Part shown: one piece after another, positions 51,363 to 61,039 of the stretch | How positions within the stretch are numbered: the first letter of the stretch is position 1 | How the letters are laid out: each line of letters begins with the position of its first letter | Assembly: GCF_033115175.1 (NCBI RefSeq) | Contig: NC_084835.1 | Span: 24,819,858-24,883,857, forward strand | Direction: 5' to 3' | Origin: Lepus europaeus | Taxonomy: Eukaryota; Chordata; Mammalia; Lagomorpha; Leporidae | Length of the DNA: 64,000 nt | Made by a program: the position numbers and the translations under genes | Notes under the pieces: generated by a model | The model's input: only the letters and a program-made list of their open reading frames with translations | Told to the model about the DNA's origin: nothing | Database searches by the model: none

Positions 51363-51379
51363 CACACACACACACACAC
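51363..51379. repeat. (CA)n microsatellite
   Basis: About eight CA units. Confidence 0.9.
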
Positions 51380-52289
51380 TGGGGTGTACTTGGAGGTAGG
51401 GCTGATGGGAGCGGGGAGCCGAGAAGTGCTCGGGGAGGAGGCAGCTTTTGTCACGGGTGTGGGGAGGGTCCCTGGAGCAGGGCTCTGCCCCGGGATACCA
51501 TTCCCTCTCTGGCCACACCCTCAGGGCATCATTGGTGCCAGTGTATTCATTGGCAGCGGGGACTGAGTGGGTGGAACAGTCCTGGAGTTGTGGCCACCCA
51601 AGTTTCCTCAGCTTTCCGTAGCTGCCCGCCATACTCTGGGCCCTGTGTATTTCCACCAGGTCTAGGTCATGGGAGCAACTGTCTTTCCACTGAGCGGAAG
51701 CCCTGGACGCACCCAAGAGGTTCCCCCTGCCCTGGGCCTGTTCCTCTCCTGCTCAGATGAGCATCAGCCTCCACTCTGCATCCCCCAAAGCCAGGCCCAA
51801 TCACCTTCCAGCCGCCCTGTGGCTCTCATTTGGGGTAGATTGCAGCCTCCAGGGACTTGGTAGACAGGGGGAGCCCCATGGAGTAAACCCTGCTGTTTCC
51901 AGGCCGGCTGGGAAGAGACTTAAATTCCTGGTGCAGCTCAAATCTTTTATATTGAAACTGGTCTGACAGGTCGGGGTGAAAGGGCTGCGGAGGCCTGTCT
52001 AGGCTCCGCCTCTCCTGGAGCGGGGCGGTGTTCCTAAGGCCCAGAAGCTCTGTGCACAGACCCTAAGAAGGCTTCAGGCCCCTCACCTTGTCACTCCCTG
52101 TCTGTGAGCAGCCACACAGCGCTGGACTCCACCTAGGATCCAACTCCAATCCCCCTGCCCTTGGCCTGGTGGAACCCTGCAGAGCCCAGCCCCCTTTTCC
52201 AGAAAGCTCCCCCTGGCCCTCCCCACCCCTCCACGTGGCCCCCGAACCCCGTGCATGCTGTGCCGAGGGTTTAGTGAATCAGTCTGTGG

Positions 52290-52430
52290 AGGCAGAGCGA
52301 GCTGTGGTTACAACAAACGAGATCTGGACCTGGCTCTGCCTCTTGTGAGCTGTGTGGCTCTGAGCAAGCTGCCACCTACCTTTCTGAGCCTCACCCTCAG
52401 CTGTACATGGGGACAAACCCTGGGAGCACA
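52290..52430 (+). repeat. MIR, plus orientation
   Basis: 'gatctggacctggctctgcc', 'tgtggctctgagcaagctgc' and 'ctttctgagcctcaccctca' are in MIR order. Confidence 0.6.
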
Positions 52431-53414
52431 AGCCCCACCAGGGCCCCAAAGCTGTGACCCTCAGCTCCCCTGCTGCTCACTTCACAGTAACCCTCCCAAT
52501 CCCATACCTCACAACTCTGGCCATCTGCCTCCATGTCCTCATGTAACCATTCCCCCGAGCTGACCAGATGTCCCTTAGGAATGGGCATCAGGTCAGGTCA
52601 CGGCTCTCCCGGCTAACCTCTGCAGGGGTGCCCCTGCCCTGCCCACCCCTCAGAGCAGCTACTGTGGATGCACTGGTGGTCAACTTCAGCTAGGACCCTT
52701 CCCCAAGGTCACCAACCCTTCCCCAAGTCACCTGCAGGGCAGCTCCTACTCTGTGCCTGGGTCCCTTGGCTCAGGGCCACCTGCTCCAGGGCTTGCCCCA
52801 CCCCCTGCTTTGCTTGTCCTGTGCACTCATTTGTCCCCTTGTTTACTGTCTCTTGCACTAGCCCCTGTGCCCCATGAGGCTGGGGACTATGTCTGCCTTG
52901 TTCCCTGACGTGTTCCCAGAGGGAGTCTGGCCGGATTGGTGTCTGAGGAGCACGGTCAAAGGTCAGTTGTTGTCTGTGTGTTGTGCTGGGTCCCATGCAC
53001 CCAGGTAGTGCTGGCAGGGGGTACCCCTTTTGCTAGCCAGGGATCCCCCAGGGGAAACATGTTGGCCAGAGGATTTTCACCTTTGTTAGACTGGGTCTCT
53101 GACTTGGGCCTGGGCAGAGCTGCCACTGCCCCTGTTCCAGGCAGGCATCACTAACTGGGAAAATGTCAGGAGTCAGATGGAGCGTGCAGCCTCTGTCCAG
53201 GATAGAGCCGGGCCCTGGCTTGAGCTAGAGCAGAGGTGAGGGGCTGGGACCCCACTGGCCAGGCCAATGGCTCCAGAGCTCTCAGCAGGCAGGGAGAGGG
53301 AAAGGAAAACTAGTATCCAAAAGCACTTTGCTGGAAGTCATCTCCCAGGCGCCTGCTCCTTCCGCCTCCCATAGGGACCCTGGGGTGGGCAGGCAGGCAG
53401 AAACCCTCAGGGTG

Positions 53415-53560
53415 AGCTCTGCTCTCTGCCCCGCTTACTAAGTGACCTCAGCCAGCCTCTTGCCCCCTCTGAGCCTCGGGTTCCTCTGTGGAGCGTGGTA
53501 GGATTTGGAGCCCACACTCAGTGTGGTGAGTGCCTGGCATGCACCATGTGATGTCCCCCT
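53415..53560 (+). repeat. MIR, plus orientation
   Basis: 'cttactaagtgacctcagcc', 'cccctctgagcctcgggttc', then 'gtgagtgcctggcatgcacc'. Confidence 0.55.
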
Positions 53561-54131
53561 GTGTACGGTGAGGCATTTCCTTGCTACCTCTTGCCATGGC
53601 AGCCTTCTGATCAGGCCATAGCACCTAGTGGGGACAGCCTACCTCTGGCCCCTCTGGGTCTACTACCTGGCCACTAGGACACTCAAATCTAGGAGTGGAG
53701 CACACAGAGGGGTCACCTCAGGGAGCCACCGAGGAGCTGATTCAGGACAAAGGAATGGGGAACTGTAGACAGCCCTGGCAGGGCCACGGTAACCCCAGGG
53801 GTAGAGTGCCAGGCCCCACAGCCAGCCAAGGGCCCAGGCTGCCACCAGCAGCAGGGACAGTGCCAGGCTGGACATCTTGGCCTGGGTACCGCACCAGGAA
53901 GGGCAGCCCTCCCACACCAGTCTCCTGCTCACTCTTACCCAGTGGCATTCCCTTTCTTTGCCACAACCATCCTCACAGCCCCAGGCCTAGGCCTCTGGAG
54001 TCCTGCTGTTGTTCCTTTCCTGCCTTCTGTCACCAGCACAGCACTCCTCAGCTCTTCCGGCGCTCAACCCACCAGCAGCTGCTGCTTCTCGTCGGCAGCT
54101 TGGGAGGCAGCATGGTGAGAAGGGTCTCTGG

Positions 54132-54457
54132 GGGACGGTGCTGTGGTAGACTGGGCTAAGCCTCCGCCTGTGGTGCTGGCATCCCATATGGGCGCCAGTT
54201 CAAGTTCCGGCTGCTCCTCTTCCAATCCAGCTTTCTTTTATGGCCAGGGAAAACAGTAGAAGATGGCCCAAGTGCTTGGGCCCCTGCACCCACGTGGCAG
54301 ACCAGAAGAGGTTCCTGGCTCCTGGCTTTGAATCGGCTCAGCTCCTGCTGTTGTGGCCATCTGAAGAGTGAACCAGCAGGTGGAAGGCCTTTCTCTCCCT
54401 CTCTGTCTGTAACTATACCTCTCAAATAGTTAAATAAAAAAAAAAAATTTTTTTAAA
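54132..54457 (+). mobile_element. CSINE, plus orientation
   Basis: 'gctggcatcccatatgggcg', 'aagtgcttgggcccctgcac', then an A-rich tail ending in 'aaaatttttttaaag'. It lies about 750 bp downstream of the CISH 3' end. Confidence 0.88.
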
Positions 54458-55218
54458 GTGTCTCTAAAGGAAGGTTGAGGAGCTATGAACCAGGCCCATG
54501 GGTGCTTTCCTGCAGAAGTTCAACGCATTGCAGGACCCAGCGGGAGCCCATCAGTGAGCGTGTCCCAGAGTCAGGCCATTAACTGGAGGGGTCAGGCGTC
54601 AGGTGCAGGACCCTAAGTGGGAGGACAGGGTCCCCCAGCCCCACCATCCCCATCTGTGGCCAGATCCTATCAGCTCCCTGGCCACCATCCTCAACTCAAC
54701 TGCTCCCCTGCACAGAACGAGCCCTCCCCAGGCCTCCTGGCATCAGGAATACGAGGTTCCCGGTCATGCCTCAGCACCTTCACCCTCACTTTGTCCCTGG
54801 AAGCACTGGCTCTGCCTTTGCTGTTAGTTTGCTCAACTGAAGAGACTCTGTCCCCAGGAGCAGACCATGCGCTCTCCCCACTGGCCCTCTGAACTGGCAT
54901 TTCCTTGTTTACACACCTGGGTCTGGTGCCCTTCTGGCACCCCACCCCACCCCCACTTGGCAGAGGCCTGGGCAGTGATCCAGCTGGCTTTCACCTCTGC
55001 CTCCCATTCCTCACGGGGAACAAGAAGAGGTGAGAGAAGGGCTGCTCCTGTGTCCCCCACCCCTGAGCCCCCCAGCAGGGACTGCTCAGCCACAATAAGC
55101 CTCTGGGCCTTGGCTAGCCCAGAGATAAAACGGGGTCAGGATAATAGGATCAAAGGGGAAAAGCCACGGACAGAATTTTAAAGAGGCCCCCGAGGGCTCC
55201 ATAAATGAAAGGTACAAT

Positions 55219-55224
55219 TTTATT
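55219..55224 (-). terminator. CISH: CISH poly(A) signal (AATAAA)
   Basis: The plus-strand TTTATT is AATAAA on the minus strand, about 970 nt below the CISH stop. It is the first canonical signal downstream of the AU-rich element, and the UTR length fits the gene. Confidence 0.7.
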
Positions 55225-55705
55225 GTCATTACAGAAAAATCAGTGGAAGAAAAAAAGATCACCAAACTGGTTTTTGTGTCATGGTAATTATTTTATAAAG
55301 TCTTATCAGTTCTCTCCCTCTCTCCTGAGCACAAAGCAGGTGCAGCAGCGCAGCCCTCGCACCAGCACCCTACTTCCCGACACAACACCCACACCCGCAC
55401 AGGGCCTGCGCCACAGGAGACCAGCTCTGTGCAGCTCACCCTGCCCGGGGGTGAGCCAGGGCTCTGTTGGGGACCGAGGCTCTGGCTCCATTTCCCACAT
55501 GCCCACCCTCCCAAGACAGGGCTGGGGCAAGAGGGAGAGGACACATTCACGGGTGAGTCAGTGCCAGGACACCCAGGACATGTCTCAGGAGGGGCCTTGT
55601 CTGCGGGGAAGAATCCGGAAGCTGGCATGGAGCTGGGGTCTCTGGACCACCTAGGGCTCAGGGCAGAGAGGTGGGGGGGCTCAACCCTGGACCACCCCCA
55701 TGGAG

Positions 55706-55720
55706 AATAAATAAATAAAT
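55706..55720 (-). promoter_or_regulatory. CISH: AU-rich element in the CISH 3' UTR
   Basis: The minus strand reads ATTTATTTATTTATT, three overlapping AUUUA pentamers in the transcript. Such overlapping copies are known to drive rapid mRNA decay, which suits an immediate-early cytokine feedback gene. Confidence 0.75.
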
Positions 55721-56192
55721 ACTGTTGCATTGTGCAGCCCCTCAGCCAGGCCCACTCCCCGACAAGGGGGACTGTCACTCCCACTGCCCTCCCAGAAACA
55801 GAGGCTGGAGGTCAGCAAGGGCCTGCCCCAGCCTGTGGATTGAGAAACCAGGGCTGGACAAGTCTGCACAGTTCAGGTGGCTGGGGCAGGCCAGTGAGTG
55901 GGGGCCTGGGCCTGGTCCACGGGGTGAGACAGGTCCTGCCTGCCTCTCTCCTCTGACACAAGGCTCACCACAGTGGAGCCACAGGGGCCTGGGGATGCCG
56001 GCCTCCAAGCTGTGTGACACCTCCCCCCACCCTAGCCCCTGGCTTGCTCCCTGCTGGCTCTTCCTGGTGTAGCTGCCAGATGCACACAGGCACTGGGGGG
56101 CTGGAGAAGGGACAGCAGGAACCCAAGACCAGCTGGGGCCAGTGTCCCCTCCAGCATTGTGGCCAGGTGGGGCGGGGCAGGTGTGGGCTCAG

Positions 56193-56725
56193 TCAGAGCC
56201 GGAAGGGGTACTGTCGGAGGTAGTCAGCCATGCGCCGGGGCAGCGGCAGGCAGTCCACGTCGGTCACCAGGCGGTTGATGACAAGGCGGCAGAGGTGCTG
56301 CAGGCTGCGGGCGCTGCTTCTGCGCACAAAGGGCTGCACCAGTTTCAGGTGCACAGCAGTGGCCACGGGGGCAGGCAGCGCAGAGTCACTGGGCGTATCT
56401 TCCTTAGGGACAGGCAGGGCTGGGCTGGGAGCAGGATCAGGGCTGTCGCTTCGAGTGTCAGCAGCACAGGAGGCCACGTAGTGCTGCACAAGGCTGACCA
56501 CGTCTGGGAAGGCCAGGATGCGTGGCCTGGACAAGCAGTTCGAGTCCAGGCGGAAGCTGGAGTCTGCATACTCAATGCGCACGTTGGTGGGGCCGCGGGT
56601 GGTCTTGACTGACAGCGTGAACAGGTAACTGGGGTGGGTGCTGTCTCGAACTAGGAACGTGCCTTCTGGCATCTTCTGCAGGTGTTGCCGGGCCTCACTG
56701 GCCGTAATGGAACCCCAATACCAGC
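56193..56725 (-). CDS. CISH: CISH coding exon 3 (SH2 and SOCS box)
   Basis: Minus-strand acceptor CTTGCCCAG|GCTGG. Encodes the whole SH2 domain, the linker and the SOCS box, ending in TGA at 56195-56193. Confidence 0.96.
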
Positions 56726-59403
56726 CTGGGCAAGTGGAGAGGAGGAAGAGGGCCTGGTCATGGGAGAAACTAGCTGGGGTACCAGCCCCTCCTCCTTCAC
56801 ACTTCCCTGGAGTGCACTTTACCTCTCCCATCACACACTCCTGGGTAGGGCCATGCCTCCCAAGTCAGACTCAACAGGCACAGCTTCACCCCCCTCCCAG
56901 ACCTCTCAGGACTGGCCTGCCTCGCTGGCGACTCACCAGATTCCCGAAGGTAGGAGAAAGTCTTGGCTATGCACATCAGATCCTCCTCGGGGTCCAGCAC
57001 CTTTGATTCACTCTCTGGCTGGGCTGGGGTCTCCTCTGCCACCTCCTCCAGGAAGGCCACAGCAGGTAAGGGCTGCATGGCTGGTCCGGGCAGCTCCAGG
57101 GACTGGGCCCACAGGGGCCGCTGCCCGATCTGCTCCACAGCCAGCAAAGGACAAGGTCTAGAAGGAAACAGCAGGCAATGAGTGGAGGCCCCATGCTGCC
57201 CCATGTCCAGAGATCCCTAGGGCTGCAGACCAGCTGCACTCCTGTGGCCAGCACTCTCAGCATCTATTATTTTTAAAAAAGATTTATTTATTTATTTGAA
57301 AGGCAGAGTTACAGAGAGGCAGAGAGAGAGAGGTCTTCCATCCGCTGGTTCACTCCCCAGGTGGCCACAATGGTTGGAGCTGCGCTGATCCGAAGCCAGG
57401 AGCCAGGAGCTTCCTCTGGGTCTCCCACTTGGGTGCAGGGGCCTAAGGACTTGAGCCATCTTCTACTGCTTTTCCAGGCCATAGCAGAGAGCTGGATCGA
57501 AGTGGAGCAGCTGGGACTTGAACCAGCGTCCATATGGGAGGCCAGCACTGTAGGCAGCAGCTTTACCCACTATGCCACAGTATGGGCCCCTCCCCTGCAC
57601 CTATTAAACACTAATTAATCTCTCTCTATTTTGTATCAAATTAGACCACAGCTTACTCCCTACAGGTACTTCCAATACCCTTGACATGCTGACTGGGATC
57701 ACCAAAAGTACCTCACGCCGCCCTCCTGGCCGAGGGAGGCTGATTAAATAGCACTAATCTTGGCTGAGCCATAGGATGGGCCTGCAGGGAGTCCTCTGGG
57801 ACGGCCCCAGAATTACAGCAGGAGGCCCGAGGCCACACTCTGCCCACCATGGCTGGGGTGTCTATTGGAGGCACCCAGGACAAGATGCCTTAGAGACTCA
57901 AGAACCCTCTAGCCTACAGGTACAGCTCCCAGCCTGGCTCCTGCTTGTCCCAACTGAGGGTTGGGGGGGAGGAGGGTGGCCTCTAAAGGTGCCTCCAAGT
58001 CTCACCTCCCATACATATGAACTCTCACCAAAGGGCAGGGTACTCAACCCCCACTCCAGCCTTCCCAGGCTCCATGACCTTGTACACAGCTTGCTCTTCA
58101 CCAGGCATTTATACCCAGCCCACAATGTGGGGTCCCACAGCTCAGTTCAGGGGCTCAGCAACTCCACATCCTTAAATGGCTAGGGCTGGAGAAGCCAAGC
58201 TTTCCAAACTCTGAGCAGCAGCTGCCTCCTCCTCGGGGAAGCCCACCAGCATGGTGACTACCTGCAAGTGTTGCAGGGATAGGCCCTGCTTTCCGAGGGA
58301 AATACATCCCAGCCCGGGGCCTAGCCCAGAAGGAAGGGGTGGAGGAAAGCCCTGCAGGTGCCGAAGACAGCATGGATAAACTGCCAGTACTGCCTGTGGG
58401 GCAGCAGGCAGGTGGAGCCAGACCTGACCATGGAGACCACAGGTGACCCTGAGAAGGTGCTCCCAAATCACAGCCCTGTGATCGCTCACAGGGAGGAGGG
58501 GCCTGCTGACTCTGGCCCCCACAGCCTGCAGAGGACTTTTCCACACCCGTCCTGGCTGTGCTGAGAGCTCTGGGATACTGCTCAGGGGGCCAGAGGCTGG
58601 ATTTTTAAACATTAATTTATTTGAATCACTTCTCAGCATAAAAGTCAAATTACTTGAGAAGCAGAAACAAAGACAGAGGGTCCATCTGCTGGCTCACTCC
58701 CTAAATGCTCACAACAGCCAGGGCTGGGCCAAGACCAACGCCGGGAGCCAGGAACACTATTCAGGTCTCTCCTGTGGGTGGCAGGAACCCAGTTCAACTA
58801 ACTTAGGCCAGCACTGCTCCTCCCAAGGCCTGTATCAGCAGGAAGCTGGAATCAGGAGCCACAGCCAGAGATCAAACCCTGGTGTTCCGATGTGGGATGT
58901 GAACATCTCAACTGGTGTTTCAACTGCTGGGCTGCATACTGGCCCCACAGGCCAAGTTTTGAGATGACCCACCTGGAGCCCAGAGCTTGGCCCAGGCTCC
59001 TGTGGTCTGAGAATATGGTAGGTGGCTAACTGCTTGGGCTGGAGCCTCTGGGGGGTAGCCATGTTCAGACAGCTCAGCAGGGCCTCTGAAAAAAGTCCCC
59101 TGTGTGGGTGTGGGAACCTCTGGGGCCGGTGTGTTGTCTGAGTGTGTGAATGGCTGTGCTGACCTCCATAGGCTTCTGGTGAACCACTGAGCATTTGGGT
59201 GTGTCCATAGCTGTGTCATCATCAAGGCGGGGGCAGTGGTTGGTGTGTTCCAGGTACATGTGTGTGCCTGCTGTAGAATCCAGCCAGTGAGTCCTGCCTA
59301 GAGACACATGGCAGAGGGGTGAACCCAGCCCAGGGCTGGGGGGTTCCCCAGCTGCTCTCCATCCCAGGAGGGCACTAGCTGTACTGTAGCTGTGTGTGTG
59401 TGT

Positions 59404-59461
<58 letters not shown>

Positions 59462-60554
59462 TTAAAAATCTCTGACATCCAATACTGGTGCCGAGGTTTA
59501 CAAGGGGGGCCTCAGCTAGGGGGAAGGGAAAGAGGCTGTGGGACCCCAGGATGGGGGCTAGGGGGCTCCAGAGGAGGAAGGCAGCGGTTGGGGGAGGTGT
59601 TCAGCAGTCCCAAAGTCCAGCAGGGAGGAAGGAACACACCCAGGCAGCCAGGGAGAAGCAGATTTCGCGGCACCTCCACACCCCTTCCCTGGAATGAGGG
59701 CTGCTCAGAGCAAGGGGCACTTCAGCCTGGTGCCACCTCTCACCCTTACTTGGTAACATGCCAGTTCTGATAACAGCAGTTATTGGGCCACTCTGCTCAC
59801 CCTTGGGTGTGGGACACCCAGTGGAGCCGCCCCCTCTCCTTGAAGCCTCCTGAGCTCAGTGTGGAGAGCACCCAGCCCTTTGGCTAAAAGGGGATGCTGA
59901 GGGTCAGGCAAGTGGGTGTGTGAAGAGGGCACAGGCCAGCCCAAGACTCTGTCCTATCAGCAGCCCCTCTGTCGTCCCTCGCCCCAAGTCTTTGAGAAAC
60001 CTGGAGAAGGGAAGTAGAAGCCAAGGTCATTCTCACACTGGGATCCCAAACTGGGCAGAGAGGAGGGGTGAGGCAATTGCAGGGGAGCCCCAGGCAAGAC
60101 CAAGCCAAAGCCAGGCTCTCCAAAGAGCCGCTTGTTCTCGGGTGCCAGCCTGCGGCAAGGCTCTCAGGCTAGTCCCCAAGAATCGACAGTTTCGGGGCAG
60201 GGAGGGGACACCTAGGCACAGTAGGCAGGGCTCTGGGCTGGCAGGGCTAGGGCGCTCTGGGCCCTGGTCTGCGTTGGGAAGCCACGTCTTGGGAGGACCC
60301 TGCCGTCTGAGAACCCAGGCTGCGCCCACTGTGCTCCTCGGTCGCCGGCCGGCCCCTCCGCTTCCCACCACTGTGTGAGCAAAGGGGTGGGGTGGGGGGT
60401 CGCGATCCCGACAGCGCCGCACTCGGCCACCTTCTGCCCCGCCTGGCCCTCCCAGTGCCCGGCAGCGGGCTCTAGGCCCGCGCGATCCCGCGACCCCACG
60501 CACACGCCGGGCGGGGACGGAAAGCCGCGCTTACCCCTCAACGCAGAGGACCAT
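56193..60554 (-). CDS. CISH: CISH, cytokine-inducible SH2 protein (SOCS family)
   Basis: Three coding exons, 60535-60554, 56937-57157 and 56193-56725, join in phase to 257 residues (258 in human as I recall). By family knowledge CISH binds phosphotyrosines on cytokine receptors such as EPOR, IL2RB, IL3RB, GHR and PRLR. It blocks STAT5 docking and recruits an Elongin B/C-Cullin5 ubiquitin ligase; it acts in the cytosol. Visible: residues 1-81, a variable N-terminus including the acidic FLEEVAEET and [20 protein letters not shown]2 domain from [11 protein letters not shown] at 82 to about 162, with the phosphotyrosine-binding Arg in FLVRDS (R107); a Pro/Ser/Asp-rich linker; and a SOCS box of about 40 residues at the C-terminus with the BC-box [10 protein letters not shown] and the LPLP Cul5-box motif. 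The C-terminal tail is YPFRL. All introns are GT-AG. The start ATG and MVLC match human. The promoter carries STAT sites. Confidence 0.97.
56937..57157 (-). CDS. CISH: CISH coding exon 2
   Basis: Encodes [16 protein letters not shown] through TFSYLRES. Acceptor TTCTAG|ACCTTG, donor TCTG|GTGAGT. It begins after two bases of the Gly7 codon. Confidence 0.94.
57271..57590 (-). mobile_element. CSINE in CISH intron 1, minus orientation
   Basis: 'gatttatttatttatttgaa', 'ccgctggttcactccccagg', 'tttacccactatgccacagt'. A 10-bp duplication with one mismatch (GCATCTATTA at 57260 and GCACCTATTA at 57597) flanks it. It is in the sense orientation relative to CISH and ends about 110 bp inside the intron. 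Confidence 0.92.
58601..58946 (-). mobile_element. CSINE in CISH intron 1, old, minus orientation
   Basis: 'ccatctgctggctcactccc', 'tatcagcaggaagctggaat' and 'ctgggctgcatactggcccc'. Diverged, with internal changes in the tail. Confidence 0.78.
59391..59459. repeat. Compound microsatellite (TG)n(AG)n
   Basis: About 15 TG units (one interruption) followed by about 18 GA units, in CISH intron 1. Likely polymorphic. Confidence 0.95.
60535..60554 (-). CDS. CISH: CISH coding exon 1 (20 nt coding)
   Basis: Encodes MVLCVE plus two bases of Gly. Donor GG|GTAAGC. The ATG sits in GGGACATGG, a good initiation context. It is too short to be found as an open frame and is placed by the match to the human N-terminus and by phase with exon 2. 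Confidence 0.92.
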
Positions 60555-60786
60555 GTCCCGGCGGCGGTGGCGGAGCGGCGGCTTGGGAAGGGGGCTCCGC
60601 GGGACGGTAGCGCGGGCGGGAGCCAGTGGGCGCGGGCGAGCCCGCGGGGAAGCTCCCGGGTGGACGGCGGCGGGCAGGAGACTGAGCGGCGGCGGAGCGG
60701 GCGGCCCGGGAGGGCGCCGGGGGAGGGCCAGGCGCGTGGGGCGGGGCGTGCCGCCTCCTAATCTTTTGTCCGCCGAGTCCCAGCCC

Positions 60787-60812
60787 TTCCCGGAAGCGCC
60801 CTCTTCCTAGAA
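60787..60812 (-). promoter_or_regulatory. STAT5-type GAS pair 1 of the CISH promoter
   Basis: TTCCCGGAA at 60787-60795 and TTCCTAGAA at 60804-60812 both fit TTCNNNGAA. They lie about 235-260 bp upstream of the CISH ATG. Their centre spacing of 17 bp suits binding by STAT tetramers, a known property of this promoter in other mammals. Confidence 0.8.
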
Positions 60813-60926
60813 CCGCAGGCTGTGCGGTGGGGCCTGGGAGGTGGGGGAAGGGCGCAAGGGGGGGAGGGGGCCGCTGGGACCGGTATCCGGGGCCCCGCGA
60901 TGCGAAAGGAAACACCTTTGACTAAT

Positions 60927-60946
60927 TTCCAAGAACTTTCCAGGAA
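60927..60946 (-). promoter_or_regulatory. STAT5-type GAS pair 2 of the CISH promoter
   Basis: TTCCAAGAA at 60927-60935 and TTCCAGGAA at 60938-60946, with 11-bp centre spacing. Together with the first pair they give four perfect GAS cores within 160 bp. Confidence 0.8.
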
Positions 60947-61039
60947 AACGGGGCGGGGCCCCGCGAGGCGACTAATAGCAGAGCAGGGGCGGAGCCGAGT
61001 GGCCCGGGCGAGCCAATTGTAGCGCGCAGAGCCGGGACT

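Larger units (their letters stand above)
47985..54130. other. Intergenic sequence between HEMK1 and CISH, right part
   Basis: No gene supported. It contains an AT-rich start (about 48000-48180), a MIR near 48430-48530, a (CA)n tract at 51363-51379 and MIR fragments near 52290-52430 and 53415-53560. The rest is unique GC-moderate DNA that could hold CISH or HEMK1 enhancers. Confidence 0.5.
55200..56192 (-). other. CISH: CISH 3' UTR
   Basis: Continuous with the last coding exon. It contains an AU-rich element and ends at a canonical poly(A) signal. Confidence 0.7.
57158..60534 (-). other. CISH intron 1
   Basis: About 3.4 kb containing two CSINEs, a compound microsatellite near 59.4 kb and otherwise unique DNA. 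Its right end is CpG-rich and belongs to the promoter island. No embedded gene recognised. Confidence 0.85.

Noticed and set aside
53663-53932. Minus-strand open frame with an internal Met followed by a hydrophobic stretch (SLALSLLLVAAWALGWLWG), resembling a signal peptide
   Set aside because: No homologue known to me in this interval, no splice or promoter context, and the stretch after the hydrophobic run has no recognisable domain. Leu/Ala/Trp-rich frames arise readily in GC-rich DNA.
56142-56612. 156-codon plus-strand frame opposite CISH exon 3
   Set aside because: It is the antisense shadow of the SH2/SOCS coding exon, with no independent support.
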